Assembly (NCBI RefSeq): GCF_021117295.1
Contig: NZ_CP088247.1
Span: forward strand, 4,665,001-4,729,000
DNA length: 64,000 nt
Source of the DNA: Methylorubrum sp. B1-46
GTDB lineage: Bacteria > Pseudomonadota > Alphaproteobacteria > Rhizobiales > Beijerinckiaceae
Direction: 5' to 3'
A program made the translations under genes and the position numbers. This document shows, piece by piece, positions 24,952-32,370 of this stretch (within the stretch, counting starts at the first letter, position 1; each line of letters starts with the position of its first letter). The notes beneath the pieces are model-generated. The model was not told the DNA's origin, did not search any database, and saw nothing but the letters and a program-made list of their open reading frames with translations.

Positions 24952-25861
24952 CCTGCGCCGGATCGCCCAGAGCCTGCCGACGCTGTTCCTCGTGGTGGCG
25001 GGCAGCTTCTTCCTGATCCGGCTGGCGCCGGGCGGCCCGTTCGATCTGGAGCGGCCGCTGCCGCCGGCGGCGATGGAGAATCTGCGTCGGGTCTACGGCC
25101 TCGATCAGCCGCTCTTCGTGCAATTCGGACGCTATCTCACGAGCCTGCTGCGGGGCGATCTCGGCCCCTCCTTCACCTTTCGCGACCTCACCGTCACCGA
25201 CCTGTTCGCCCGCGGCCTGCCGGTCTCGGTGACGCTCGGCGGCCTCGCGCTCGTCCTCGCGCTCGCCATCGGCCTGGGGCTGGGAAGCCTCGCTGCCTTC
25301 AACCGCGGCGGGACGGCCGACCGGATGGTGGGGCTCGCCGCCTCCCTCGGGCTCGCGGTGCCGAGCTTCGTCACCGCCCCCCTGTTCCAGATCGTGTTCG
25401 GCCTCGGGCTCGCCTGGCTTCCCGTCGGCGGTTGGGCCGACGGCGCGCCGCGAAACCTCGTCCTGCCGGTCCTTACGCTGGCTCTGCCCCACGCGGCAGG
25501 CATCGCCCGGCTCGCCCGCGCCTCGCTGGCTGAGGTGCTGATCCAGCCGCATATCCGCACGCAGCGCGCCATGGGGCTGTCGCGCGCCCGCATCGCCCGG
25601 CATGCGCTCCGCGGCGCACTGCTCCCCGTGGTCGCGACGCTGGGGCCGCTGGCGGCAGGGCTGATGACCGGCTCGGTGGTGGTCGAGACCATCTTCGGCC
25701 TGCCCGGCATCGGGCGCTACTTCGTCGAGGGGGCGCTCAACCGCGACTACACCCTGGTGATGGGCACGGTGATCCTGGTGGCGGTGCTGGTGATCGTCTT
25801 CAACCTGATCGGTGACCTGATCGCCGCCGCCCTCGACCCGCGGGTGAGGGTGACCGCATGA
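24938..25861 (+). CDS. ABC importer permease, OppB/DppB type
   Basis: This 307-residue membrane protein has about six transmembrane segments. The N-terminus ILRRIAQSLPTLFLVVAGSF, the periplasmic loop with LAPGGPFDLERP and VYGLDQPLFVQFGRYL, and the cytoplasmic EAA loop (ARASLAEVLIQPHIRTQRAM, GLSRARIARHALRGALLPVV) are diagnostic of the OppB/DppB family. The closing TGSVVVETIFGLPGIGRYFV is also typical. It forms a heterodimer with the OppC-type protein encoded next, with a 4-bp overlap. The start lies inside a 14-bp duplication. Confidence 0.94.
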   Translation: MIPLILRRIAQSLPTLFLVVAGSFFLIRLAPGGPFDLERPLPPAAMENLRRVYGLDQPLFVQFGRYLTSLLRGDLGPSFTFRDLTVTDLFARGLPVSVTLGGLALVLALAIGLGLGSLAAFNRGGTADRMVGLAASLGLAVPSFVTAPLFQIVFGLGLAWLPVGGWADGAPRNLVLPVLTLALPHAAGIARLARASLAEVLIQPHIRTQRAMGLSRARIARHALRGALLPVVATLGPLAAGLMTGSVVVETIFGLPGIGRYFVEGALNRDYTLVMGTVILVAVLVIVFNLIGDLIAAALDPRVRVTA

Positions 25862-26964
25862 GCCTCGTGCTCGCCGGTCTCGCCCGCCGCCGCCTCACCC
25901 GTGACCGGCCGGCGCTCGCGGCGCTGGCGAGCCTCGGGCTGATCGTGCTCGCCTGCCTGATCGGCCCGTCTCTCACCGGCCACCCGCCGGAGCGGATCTA
26001 TCCGGACTTCGTTCGGGTGCCCCCGAGCCTCGTTGCCCATCCGCGCCCCGACGCGCTGCGCCCGGCGCTGCAGCGCCTCGCCTTCCGGATGCGGGTGACG
26101 CTGGTGGACGTGGCGCAGGACGGCGATCGGGTGCGCCTGACGCTGACCGCGCCAAAACCCATCGACACGCGCGCCTTCCGCCTGCTGTCCCGCTCCGGCC
26201 TGTTCGGCGAGGCTAGAGTGCTGGAGCGGTCCGCCGACGGCCGCCGGATCGTGGCCGAGGCCCCGATCCGAAGGATGTACTTCCTCCTCGGCACCGACGG
26301 GCTGGGGCGCGACCTTCTCACCCGCTGCCTCGCGGCCGGGCAGGTCTCGCTGCTGATCGGGCTGACCGCGGCGCTCGCCGCGCTCCTCATCGGCGTCGCC
26401 TACGGCGCGGTCTCCGGCATGGCCGGGGGTACGGTCGATGCGCTGATGATGCGCCTCCTCGACATCCTCTACGCCCTGCCCTTCGTGTTCTTCGTCATCA
26501 TGCTGCTGGTGTTCTTCCGCGCCGGGCTGTGGCTGGTGCTGGTGGCGGTGGCGGCGGTCGAGTGGCTCGACATGGCCCGCATCGTCCGCACGCAGACGCT
26601 CTCCCTGAAGGGCCGCGACTTCGTCCGCGCGGCCTACGCCCTGGGGCTCTCGATGCGCGCGGTCATCGCCCGGCACGTCGTGCCCAACACCCTCGGCCCG
26701 ATCATCGCCGCGGCGACCCTGCTGGTGCCGCGGGTGATCCTGCTGGAGAGCTTCCTGTCGTTCCTCGGCCTGGGCGTGCAGGAGCCCGACACCTCCTGGG
26801 GCGTGCTGATCGCCGAAGGATCGCGGGCGCTCGAATCCGCGCCGTGGATGCTCGCCGCACCGGCAGGCTTCCTCGTCGTCACCCTGGTGGCGCTCAACCG
26901 CCTCGGCGACGGGCTCGGCGAGGCGCTCGACCCCAGGCTTCAGCGGGACTCGGCCGGCAGGTAG
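25858..26964 (+). CDS. ABC importer permease, OppC/DppC type
   Basis: This 368-residue protein is rather long for OppC because of a roughly 100-residue soluble segment between the first membrane helix and the core (about residues 45-145, starting HPPERIYPDFVRVPP). The core shows FLLGTDGLGRDLLTRCLAAG, the EAA loop TLSLKGRDFVRAAYALGLSM followed by VVPNTLGPIIAAATLLVP, and ESFLSFLGLGVQEPDTSWG. ATGA overlap with the OppB-type gene couples translation. No ATPase gene follows; a convergent gene overlaps its end by 25 bp. The importer must borrow ATPases coded elsewhere. Confidence 0.93.
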   Translation: MSLVLAGLARRRLTRDRPALAALASLGLIVLACLIGPSLTGHPPERIYPDFVRVPPSLVAHPRPDALRPALQRLAFRMRVTLVDVAQDGDRVRLTLTAPKPIDTRAFRLLSRSGLFGEARVLERSADGRRIVAEAPIRRMYFLLGTDGLGRDLLTRCLAAGQVSLLIGLTAALAALLIGVAYGAVSGMAGGTVDALMMRLLDILYALPFVFFVIMLLVFFRAGLWLVLVAVAAVEWLDMARIVRTQTLSLKGRDFVRAAYALGLSMRAVIARHVVPNTLGPIIAAATLLVPRVILLESFLSFLGLGVQEPDTSWGVLIAEGSRALESAPWMLAAPAGFLVVTLVALNRLGDGLGEALDPRLQRDSAGR

Positions 26965-27224
26965 CCCTGGTAGACGATGCGCACCGTGCGGCGCTCTCCG
27001 GGCAAATCCGATACGGGGATCGCCTTCGACCCGCGCAGGGCGGGGGCGGGCTCGATCGAGGCGGGTTCGGAGGCGGCGGGCGGCGCCTTGGGGCGCAGCG
27101 CCCAGCGCTCGGCCCCGCTGGCACTGGCCAGCGTGGAGACCGCGATCACGGCTCCCATGGCGGCCAGTCCGGCCGTCATCGGGGGGAGCAGGGTTCTGAC
27201 GGAACGGTGTGCGAAAAAAGTCAT
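26940..27224 (-). CDS. Small secreted or membrane-anchored protein of unknown function
   Basis: This 94-residue protein starts MTFFAHRSVRTLLPPMTAGL (27224). A hydrophobic stretch (TAGLAAMGAVIAVSTLASAS) ends at a plausible signal-peptidase site (ASA-SG). A proline/alanine-rich linker and a compact C-terminal segment, ERRTVRIVYQGYLPAES, follow. No family is recognised. Its last 25 bp overlap the convergent OppC-type gene. Confidence 0.62.
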   Translation of the reverse strand: MTFFAHRSVRTLLPPMTAGLAAMGAVIAVSTLASASGAERWALRPKAPPAASEPASIEPAPALRGSKAIPVSDLPGERRTVRIVYQGYLPAESR

Positions 27225-27355
27225 GGCGGGCGGCCCGGCGAATGGGGCCATTCCGCAACCTGAAGCGTTTCCGAACGCTGTCGCGCGCCCTCTGCAGACC
27301 CTTGCTGGGCCGGAATTGCGAACACTTTTGCCGAGTCAGGGTAAACGGAGGGTCC

Positions 27356-28834
27356 ATGACGAGCCGAGCGGAAGGTCAGGCCGGGGCGGTGGCGCCTGAG
27401 CGGGTCGCGGCCGGCACGGTGATCGACACCGACATCTCCGCCCGGCTCGACCGCCTGCCCTTCGGCCGCTTCCACACCCTCGTCATCGTCGCGCTCGGCA
27501 TCACCTGGGTGCTCGACGGGCTCGAAGTGACCCTGGCGGGCGCCCTCGTCGGGGCGCTGCGCAAGGAGCCGATGTCGTTTACCGAGTTCGACGTCGGCTT
27601 GGCGGCGAGTTCCTACCTGATCGGTGCCGTCGTCGGCGCCGTCGGTTTCGGCTGGCTCACCGACCGGATCGGGCGGAAGAAGCTGTTCTTCATCACGCTG
27701 GCCCTCTACCTCGCGGCGACCGCGGCGACGGGCCTGTCGTGGAATATCTACAGCTTCTGCCTGTTCCGCTTCCTCACGGGGGCGGGCATCGGCGGCGAGT
27801 ACACCGCGATCAACTCGACCATCCAGGAGTTGATCCCGGCCCGCGTGCGCGGCTGGACCGACCTCGTCATCAACGGCTCGTTCTGGATCGGCGCAGCGCT
27901 CGGCTCCTTCCTGTCGATCGCGCTCCTGCGCCCGGAATGGATCGACCCGGCCTGGGGCTGGCGCATCGCCTTCTTCGTCGGCGGCGGCATCGGCCTCGTG
28001 ATCCTGCTCTTGCGCACCTGGATCCCCGAGAGCCCGCGCTGGCTCGTCACCCACGGCTACGCCGCGGAGGCCGACCGGGTGGTGACGGGTATCGAGAAGC
28101 GCTTCACGGACGAGGGCATCACCCTACCCCCGCCCGACCCGTCGCGGCGCCTCAAGCTCAAGGTCCGCAGCCACACGCCGCTCTCGGAGGTGGCGCAGGC
28201 GATGTTCGTCACGAGCCGCCGCCAGACCATGGTCGGGCTCGCGCTGATGATCGCCCAGGCCTTCTTCTACAACGCCCTGTTCTTCACCTACGCCCTGGTG
28301 CTGGAGCGCTTCTACGATGTGCCCGGCGGCGATGTCGGCTGGTACCTGCTGCCCTTCGCGCTGGGCTCCTTCCTCGGCCCGCTGCTGCTCGGCCGCCTGT
28401 TCGATACGGTGGGCCGGCGCCCGATGATCGGCCTGACCTACGGCATCTCGGCGGTGCTGCTGGTGGTGGTCGGCCTCGTCTTCCGCGCCGACCTGCTCGG
28501 CCCCTGGGGGCAGACGGCCGCCTGGATGGGCGTGTTCTTCTTCGCCTCGGCGGCCGCGAGTTCCGCCTATCTGACGGTCGCCGAGACCTTCCCCCTCGAG
28601 ATCCGGGCGCTGGCGATCGCCGCCTTCTACGCCATCGGCACCGGCATCGGCGGCGTCTCCGGCCCGCTGCTGTTCGGAGCCCTGGTCGAGACCGGCTCGC
28701 GCGACCTCGTGCTGGTCGGCTACTTCATCGGCGCGGCCCTGATGGCGGTGGCGGCGGTGGTCGGCTGGATCTGGGGCACGGCGGCCGAGGGCAAGTCGCT
28801 CGAGGACGTGTCGAAGCCGCTGGCCTCGGCGTAA
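27356..28834 (+). CDS. MFS transporter, metabolite:H+ symporter-like
   Basis: This 492-residue protein starts MTSRAEGQAGAVAPERVAAG at ATG 27356 after GGAGGGTCC. Residues about 30-480 hold twelve membrane helices. Diagnostic pieces are DGLEVTLAGALVGAL in helix 1, the loop 2-3 motif GWLTDRIGRKKLFFITLALY, FRFLTGAGIGGEYTAINSTI in helix 5, and WIPESPRWLVTHGYAAEADR after helix 6. This layout matches sugar/organic-acid porters of the MFS. The substrate is not predictable. It stands alone and is followed by a short palindrome that may end transcription. Confidence 0.92.
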   Translation: MTSRAEGQAGAVAPERVAAGTVIDTDISARLDRLPFGRFHTLVIVALGITWVLDGLEVTLAGALVGALRKEPMSFTEFDVGLAASSYLIGAVVGAVGFGWLTDRIGRKKLFFITLALYLAATAATGLSWNIYSFCLFRFLTGAGIGGEYTAINSTIQELIPARVRGWTDLVINGSFWIGAALGSFLSIALLRPEWIDPAWGWRIAFFVGGGIGLVILLLRTWIPESPRWLVTHGYAAEADRVVTGIEKRFTDEGITLPPPDPSRRLKLKVRSHTPLSEVAQAMFVTSRRQTMVGLALMIAQAFFYNALFFTYALVLERFYDVPGGDVGWYLLPFALGSFLGPLLLGRLFDTVGRRPMIGLTYGISAVLLVVVGLVFRADLLGPWGQTAAWMGVFFFASAAASSAYLTVAETFPLEIRALAIAAFYAIGTGIGGVSGPLLFGALVETGSRDLVLVGYFIGAALMAVAAVVGWIWGTAAEGKSLEDVSKPLASA

Positions 28835-28859
28835 CGTCTCCAGAAGAGCAGGCGTGCAT

Positions 28860-28887
28860 CCCCCTCCCCGCTCGCGGGGAGAGGGGG
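28860..28887. repeat. Short GC-rich palindrome, CCCCTCTCCCCGC family
   Basis: CCCCCTCCCCG faces CGGGGAGAGGGGG in the gap between the MFS gene and a convergent gene of unknown function. The position after both genes fits a bidirectional terminator role. Confidence 0.7.
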
Positions 28888-28930
28888 AGCCCGGCGGATT
28901 ACAAACGATACATCTCGAAGACTTCGGTGC

Positions 28931-29506
28931 TTATGTCGGCCCTGAGAACGGTGCCGTATCCTTCCGCCGCAGCCAGATCGCCGAGGCCACCGCCAGCGCG
29001 TCGAGCGGCAGCGTCACGGGGCCCTGGCGCTTGCCCCACAGTTCGAGGCCGCCGAAGCCGACGCGCCGGATCTCCAGCCACGCGCCGAACGGGAACACCG
29101 TCTCCGTCCCCTCGCCCGGCCCGAAGCATTCCTCGAAGGCGAGGGGATCGACCATGATCGCGTCGTACTTGGCGAGATGATCGACGATCGCGACCTTCGA
29201 GCGGAACGGGCCGCGGTCCCGCCGGAACGAGGCGAAGCAGGGTTCGAATTCGGTCAGGGTCACCCGCAATTTGCCGGCGATGCGCAGGTAGGGCGGGTTC
29301 GAGCCGTCCGTGTCGAAATTCTCCGGCCCCCAGCCGGCTTCCCGCATGAGGGATTCGGCGAGCGTCACCGGTTCGCCGAGAGGCGCGACGGGTGCCTGCC
29401 CATCGAACGCAGCCGCAGGAGGGTCGGTTACGCCGCCCTCGACCAAGCCGCCGGGGTTCGCGCCGTTCGGGGGAGAGCCGCTCTCGGTCACGCCACCGTG
29501 GATCAT
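28931..29506 (-). CDS. Protein of unknown function, soluble, 191 residues
   Basis: The frame starts MIHGGVTESGSPPNGANPGG (29506) after AGGACG. Residues 1-45 are Gly/Pro-rich and look disordered. A folded part follows with TLAESLMREAGWGPENFDTD, PPYLRIAGKLRVTLTEFEPC and VDHLAKYDAIMVDPLAFEEC, ending in ALAVASAIWLRRKD. No signal peptide or membrane segment is seen. I do not recognise a family. The base composition and the ribosome binding site support a real gene. Confidence 0.62.
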   Translation of the reverse strand: MIHGGVTESGSPPNGANPGGLVEGGVTDPPAAAFDGQAPVAPLGEPVTLAESLMREAGWGPENFDTDGSNPPYLRIAGKLRVTLTEFEPCFASFRRDRGPFRSKVAIVDHLAKYDAIMVDPLAFEECFGPGEGTETVFPFGAWLEIRRVGFGGLELWGKRQGPVTLPLDALAVASAIWLRRKDTAPFSGPT

Positions 29507-29617
29507 GCCACGTCCTCGCGCCTGCCTCCGCTCCGCGAGAGCGGAAAAGAGGCATTATTTCGCATTTGGCGCGTAGGCGCGAGCAGTTTCTTTCAAGGGG
29601 GCGGCCGCTCACCCGCT

Positions 29618-29722
29618 AGAGCATCGTCCCGAAAGGTGGCCGCCGGCTTTCGGGAAAAAGACGATGCAAAAGCAAGAGGTGAGAGCATCGTGCTGGATCC
29701 GATATCCAGCACGATGCTCTAG
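29618..29722. repeat. AGAGCATCG two-hairpin intergenic repeat, copy B
   Basis: The same layout as the copy at 18604-18707: a first inverted repeat (GCATCGTCCCGAAA with TTTCGGGAAAAAGACGATGC), a spacer, and a second (GAGCATCGTGCTGGAT, CCGAT, ATCCAGCACGATGCTC). Compared with copy A, the second stem differs on both arms so that pairing is kept. It lies upstream of the unknown 191-residue gene and downstream of trcR. Confidence 0.85.
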
Positions 29723-29755
29723 CGGCGGCTGCGCAGCGTCGGCCTGGAAAAGACA

Positions 29756-30460
29756 TCAATCCTCGTCGTCGTCCTCGTCGATGCGGCTCATGCCCTTGAG
29801 CTTGGCGAAGACGGCGTCGGCGTTCAGATCCTCCTCCTCGCGGTCCTCCTCGCGCTCCGCGGCGGCCGGGGCAGTCGAGATCTCGGTCGGCAGCAGCTTG
29901 GCGCCGCCGTCGGTCGGCAGCACGGCGGGGCGGTCCTTGGCGGCGCGCTGCACCTCGAAGTCGAGGTCGATCTGCGAGCACAGGCCGAGCGTCACCGGGT
30001 CCATCGGCTGGAGCGAGGCGGAGTTCCAGTGGGTCCGCTCGCGGATCTGCTGGATCGTCGCCTTGGTGGTGCCCACCAGACGGATGATCTGCGCGTCCTT
30101 CAACTCGGGATGGTTGCGGATCAGCCAGAGGATGGCGTTCGGCCGGTCCTGGCGGCGCGAGAGCGGGGTGTAGCGCGGGCCCTTGGTGGTGCGCTTCACC
30201 TCGGGCAGCTTGACCTTCGAGACCGCGACCTTGAGCCGGTAATGCGGCGACTTCTGCGCCTTCTCGATCTCGTCACGGGTGAGCTGGCCGGTGGTGATCG
30301 GGTCGAGGCCCTTGATGCCGGCCGCGACCTCGCCGTCGGCAATGCCCTTCACCTCGAGCGGGTGCAGCTTGCAGAAGTCGGCGATCTGCTCGAAGGCGAG
30401 CGAGGTGTTCTCGACGAGCCACACGGCGGTCGCCTTGGGCATCAGCGGACCTTGGGACAT
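29756..30460 (-). CDS. trcR: Cell-cycle transcriptional regulator TrcR (DUF1013)
   Basis: This 234-residue protein starts MSQGPLMPKATAVWLVENTS. It has the DUF1013 pattern throughout: LAFEQIADFCKLHPLEVKGI, ADGEVAAGIKGLDPI, TTKGPRYTPLSRRQDRPNAI and VGTTKATIQQIRERTHWNS, which reads as a helix-turn-helix. The tail is acidic (EDREEEDLNADAVFA and a terminal run of D/E). In Caulobacter and Brucella relatives this protein acts in cell-cycle gene control and is found only in alphaproteobacteria. It supports the taxonomic placement of the window. It appears monocistronic. Confidence 0.93.
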   Translation of the reverse strand: MSQGPLMPKATAVWLVENTSLAFEQIADFCKLHPLEVKGIADGEVAAGIKGLDPITTGQLTRDEIEKAQKSPHYRLKVAVSKVKLPEVKRTTKGPRYTPLSRRQDRPNAILWLIRNHPELKDAQIIRLVGTTKATIQQIRERTHWNSASLQPMDPVTLGLCSQIDLDFEVQRAAKDRPAVLPTDGGAKLLPTEISTAPAAAEREEDREEEDLNADAVFAKLKGMSRIDEDDDED

Positions 30461-30643
30461 CGGACAAAGCTCCAGGCGGTTCTTCGTGGTTCGCGGCGGG
30501 GAGTGGCGCGGGAGCCCGGAAAGGCTCTCCCGCGGCCTCCGGCCCGGTCAGGTCCGAAGGATCCCATGTCGCGATGAATGAGGGGATCGCCGCTTATACA
30601 GGCGGGACCGGCCGTTGCGCAATCTGGTTCCGGGTCTGCTTCA

Positions 30644-31531
30644 TCATGCGGAACGGCCGCCCGCACGCCCTTCCATGGCCGGCCGCAAGGGGGCGACCTC
30701 GGCGGCGACGTGATCCATGAAGGCGCGCACCCGCGCCGCGTGGCGCAGGTCCGGATGGGTCAGGAGCCAGAGCGTGCCGGCCAACTCCGGCTCCGGTCCC
30801 GAGAGGCGGCGCAGGCCGGCAATCCGGTCGCCGCGGTAGCAGGGCAGCGGGCCGATGCCGACGCCCTCGCAAATCGCCTCGCACAGCCCCTGCACGCTGT
30901 TGAGACGAAGCGCTACGCGCTCCGGCCCGGCGCGGGCGGCGACGAAGCGGGCGAATTGGCCGCCGGCCACCGCCTCGCTCGGGCTGACCCAGTCGGCGTC
31001 GGCGCCGTCCGCCTTTCCCTGGGCGGGTCCGTAGACCGCCCAGGCGATGGTGCCGAGCCGGCGACCGACGAGGTTGGGCGGCGGCTCGCGGGTCGCGCGC
31101 AGCGCCACGTCGGCATCGCGGCGGGACAGGTTCAGCGCCTCCTCGGAGGTGATGAGTTCGATCTGGACTTGTCGGAAGCGCGCCCGGAAGCGGCCGAGCA
31201 TCGGCATCAGGAGATCGGTGACCAGCGTCGCGGCGGCGGTGACCCGCAGGAGGCCCGAGGGCGTTTGCGCCCGGTCGGCCACCTCCCGGTCGAACCGGGC
31301 GACCTCCTCCTCCATCCGCGCGGCTGCAGCCGCCATCGCCTCGCCCGCGGGCGTCGGCACGTACCCGGAGCGATGGCGTTCGAACAGGCGCGCGCCGAGT
31401 TCGGTCTCGACCGCGGCGAGCCGGCGGAAGGCGGTGGAGGGATTGATGCCGAGATGCGCCGCGGCCGGCGCCAGCCCGCCCCGATCGGCGATCGCCCGCA
31501 CGAGGCGAAACTCGTCCCAGGCCACCGGCAC
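30644..31531 (-). CDS. LysR family transcriptional regulator, divergent from wrbA
   Basis: This is a protein of about 295 residues. GTG 31531 follows AAGGAGGG; GTG 31525 is also possible and spaced better. The N-terminal winged helix is clear ([58 protein letters not shown]). The rest is the LysR substrate-binding domain ([20 protein letters not shown]). With 181 bp between the start codons it should share an operator region with wrbA and probably controls it in response to a quinone or redox ligand. The ligand is not predictable. Confidence 0.92.
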   Translation of the reverse strand: MPVAWDEFRLVRAIADRGGLAPAAAHLGINPSTAFRRLAAVETELGARLFERHRSGYVPTPAGEAMAAAAARMEEEVARFDREVADRAQTPSGLLRVTAAATLVTDLLMPMLGRFRARFRQVQIELITSEEALNLSRRDADVALRATREPPPNLVGRRLGTIAWAVYGPAQGKADGADADWVSPSEAVAGGQFARFVAARAGPERVALRLNSVQGLCEAICEGVGIGPLPCYRGDRIAGLRRLSGPEPELAGTLWLLTHPDLRHAARVRAFMDHVAAEVAPLRPAMEGRAGGRSA

Positions 31532-31712
31532 CGCGCCCTCCTTGCATCTTCGCAAGGACGATCTTGCACGGCAGGGCGTTTCTGCAAACAGGGCGAACCT
31601 TCATATGGGTGGTGCATTCGACGCTCGGGCTCGAATGGAGCGCCTCGCCTCCGTCCCAGGGCGGACACCCGTTTCGGGCGAGGCACAGGGCCCGCGAACA
31701 GGAGAGACGACG

Positions 31713-32312
31713 ATGGCGAAGGTTCTGGTGCTCTACTACTCGTCCTGGGGCCATGTGGAGCAGATGGCCAAGGCCGTGGCCGAGGGCGCCCGCGAGGCCG
31801 GGGCCGAGGTCGCGGTCAAGCGCGTGCCGGAACTGGTGCCGGACGAGGTGGCCCGACAGTTCCACTACAAGCTCGACCAGGAGGCGCCGATCGCCACCGT
31901 CGAGGAACTGGCCGATTACGACGCGATCATCTTCGGCACGCCGACCCGTTACGGCAACATGGCCTCGCAGATGAAGCAGTTCATCGACCAGACCGGCGGC
32001 CTGTGGGCCAAGGGCGCGCTGGTCGGCAAGGTCGGCTCCGCTTTCACCTCGACCGCCTCGCAGCATGGCGGCCAGGAGACCACGCTGACGAGCTTTCACA
32101 CGGTGATGTTCCACCATGGCATGGTGGTGGTGGGCCTGCCCTACAGCTTCGCGGGCCAGAACGGCGTCGAGCAGGTGAAGGGCAACTCCCCCTACGGCGC
32201 CACCACGATCGCCGACGGCGACGGCTCGCGCCAGCCCTCCGCGATCGAACTCGACGGCGCCCGCTACCAGGGCCGCCACGTGGCCGGCATCGCGGCCAAG
32301 CTCGCAGGCTGA
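31713..32312 (+). CDS. wrbA: NAD(P)H:quinone oxidoreductase WrbA
   Basis: This 199-residue flavodoxin-like protein, the family's usual length, starts [20 protein letters not shown] at ATG 31713 after AGGAGAGACG. The FMN-binding loops are visible: [31 protein letters not shown] and [15 protein letters not shown]. WrbA is a tetrameric two-electron quinone reductase that avoids semiquinone radicals. A LysR regulator is divergent. A palindrome directly after the stop may end transcription. Confidence 0.96.
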   Translation: MAKVLVLYYSSWGHVEQMAKAVAEGAREAGAEVAVKRVPELVPDEVARQFHYKLDQEAPIATVEELADYDAIIFGTPTRYGNMASQMKQFIDQTGGLWAKGALVGKVGSAFTSTASQHGGQETTLTSFHTVMFHHGMVVVGLPYSFAGQNGVEQVKGNSPYGATTIADGDGSRQPSAIELDGARYQGRHVAGIAAKLAG

Positions 32313-32319
32313 ACGCGTT

Positions 32320-32347
32320 CCCCTCTCCCCACCTATAGGGAGAGGGG
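32320..32347. terminator. Palindrome between convergent wrbA and dsbD-like genes (CCCCTCTCCC family)
   Basis: CCCCTCTCCC and GGGAGAGGGG form a perfect 10-bp stem around an 8-base loop. It lies 8 bp after wrbA and about 24 bp after the convergent gene's stop. It is the best-paired member of the repeat family and is placed as a two-way terminator; there is no strong T tract. Confidence 0.65.
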
Positions 32348-32370
32348 ACACACGGGGCTCTTGGAGCCCC

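Noticed and set aside
30578..32351. Long open frames on both strands across the LysR-wrbA region
   Set aside because: Each is low-complexity and Arg/Gly/Pro-rich; the LysR and WrbA frames have full family motifs and explain the DNA.
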